From Bacteroidales bacterium (GTDB taxonomy: Bacteria; Bacteroidota; Bacteroidia; Bacteroidales; UBA932), in contig JAFVDC010000194.1 of the NCBI GenBank assembly GCA_017478685.1, positions 1 to 6,834 of the forward strand: a DNA stretch of 6,834 bases. The letters run 5' to 3'. The position numbers and the translations under genes are program-made. This document shows positions 6,349 through 6,834 of the stretch, piece after piece. The first letter of the stretch is position 1. Every line of letters starts with the position of its first letter. The notes under the pieces are model-generated. The model saw nothing but the letters and a program-made list of their open reading frames with translations. It made no database searches and was not told the DNA's origin.

Positions 6349-6834
6349 TTATTCCACAACGGCACGGGCCATTGCATCCTTGTAGTACTTCTGGTCCACG
6401 AACACATCCTCTTTGTAAGGATTGATGTGACGCTTCTTGGACTGAACGAAGATGTAGCAAAGTGCAACTGCGTTGGTAATGAGGGCAAGGGCGCTGATCA
6501 CGATCATCATTGTGGGATTTGCAGCCACAACTGAAGGATCTACGGTAGTGCCCACAACTGCGGCCTCACCGCCTGCAGCGGCATAAAGCTGCTCGATGGT
6601 TGCAGTTCCCTGAGGATAGAGCACGGGAAGGGTTGCCCAGCTGAACCACTGCTGACCGTTCTTAAAGGTCTCCTGGAACAGGGGGAACACCTGTGCGAAC
6701 ATGCACCAGATGGCAAGGGTGTTGGCACGGTTCTGGATCCAGCCGCCACGGTTCCAAAGGAGGGCGGCGATGGTGGGAGCAAGAAGAAGTGCGATACCGC
6801 AGTACCAGCTGTGTGTAGGCAGGCAGTTGTAGGT
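6349..6834 (-). CDS. Polytopic membrane protein of unrecognised family, C-terminal fragment
   Basis: The frame is open from base 6834 to the TAA at 6351-6349, giving 161 residues of a protein whose N-terminus is beyond the window. An internal ATG at 6702 exists, but the hydrophobic frame continues upstream without a stop, so it is not the start. Visible segments are WYCGIALLLAPTIAALLW (fragment residues about 10-27), ANTLAIWCMFAQVFPLF (about 37-53), an amphipathic stretch QQWFSWATLPVLYPQG, an Ala/Val-rich loop, and MMIVISALALITNAVALCYI (about 110-129). The protein ends with a charged, probably cytoplasmic tail, KKRHINPYKEDVFVD onward, finishing in RAVVE. Cys residues near the first segments (NCLPTHSWYC) are notable. 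It faintly recalls DUF5692-type membrane proteins, but I cannot confirm this and assign no function. The codon pattern resembles its neighbours, and a strong terminator follows. Confidence 0.75.
   Translation of the reverse strand, partial: TYNCLPTHSWYCGIALLLAPTIAALLWNRGGWIQNRANTLAIWCMFAQVFPLFQETFKNGQQWFSWATLPVLYPQGTATIEQLYAAAGGEAAVVGTTVDPSVVAANPTMMIVISALALITNAVALCYIFVQSKKRHINPYKEDVFVDQKYYKDAMARAVVE

Overview
The window looks like an ordinary chromosomal segment from a member of the Bacteroidota, probably a Bacteroidales-type gut or anaerobic organism. Three things point there. The one clear promoter matches the Bacteroidota -33 TTTG / -7 TAnnTTTG consensus. None of the four complete genes has a convincing Shine-Dalgarno sequence. 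The gene families are at home in that phylum. The base composition looks slightly above 50% G+C by eye; it was not computed. I see no mobile element, tRNA, rRNA, CRISPR array or phage gene.

Layout. On the + strand, the left edge holds the C-terminal end of a YqaA-type (DedA/SNARE-associated) membrane protein (1-198). After 32 bp comes a complete UvrD/PcrA-type superfamily 1 DNA helicase (231-2366). The rest of the window is on the - strand. Read in the direction of transcription from the right edge, it holds the C-terminal end of an unrecognised polytopic membrane protein (6834-6349); a strong hairpin terminator (6306-6275); a Bacteroidota promoter (6199-6168); a DUF1846/UPF0371 protein (6137-4644); an L-threonine aldolase-like PLP enzyme (4617-3592); and an SO_0444/ArsP-type metal permease with a C-terminal heavy-metal-associated (HMA) domain (3588-2371). 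The helicase and the permease are convergent, with only 4 bp between their stop codons.

How the genes work together. The DUF1846, aldolase and permease genes are spaced 26 and 3 bp apart and probably form one transcript from the promoter at 6168-6199. The terminator insulates this unit from the membrane protein gene upstream. No metabolic link between the three products is obvious; the set may be a housekeeping operon of convenience. The YqaA-like and helicase genes are probably also co-transcribed.

Novelty. I found no convincing undescribed system. The items most worth a second look are the HMA-permease fusion translationally close to an aldolase, the widely conserved but functionally undefined DUF1846 protein with a Walker A-like motif, and the unrecognised membrane protein cut by the right edge.
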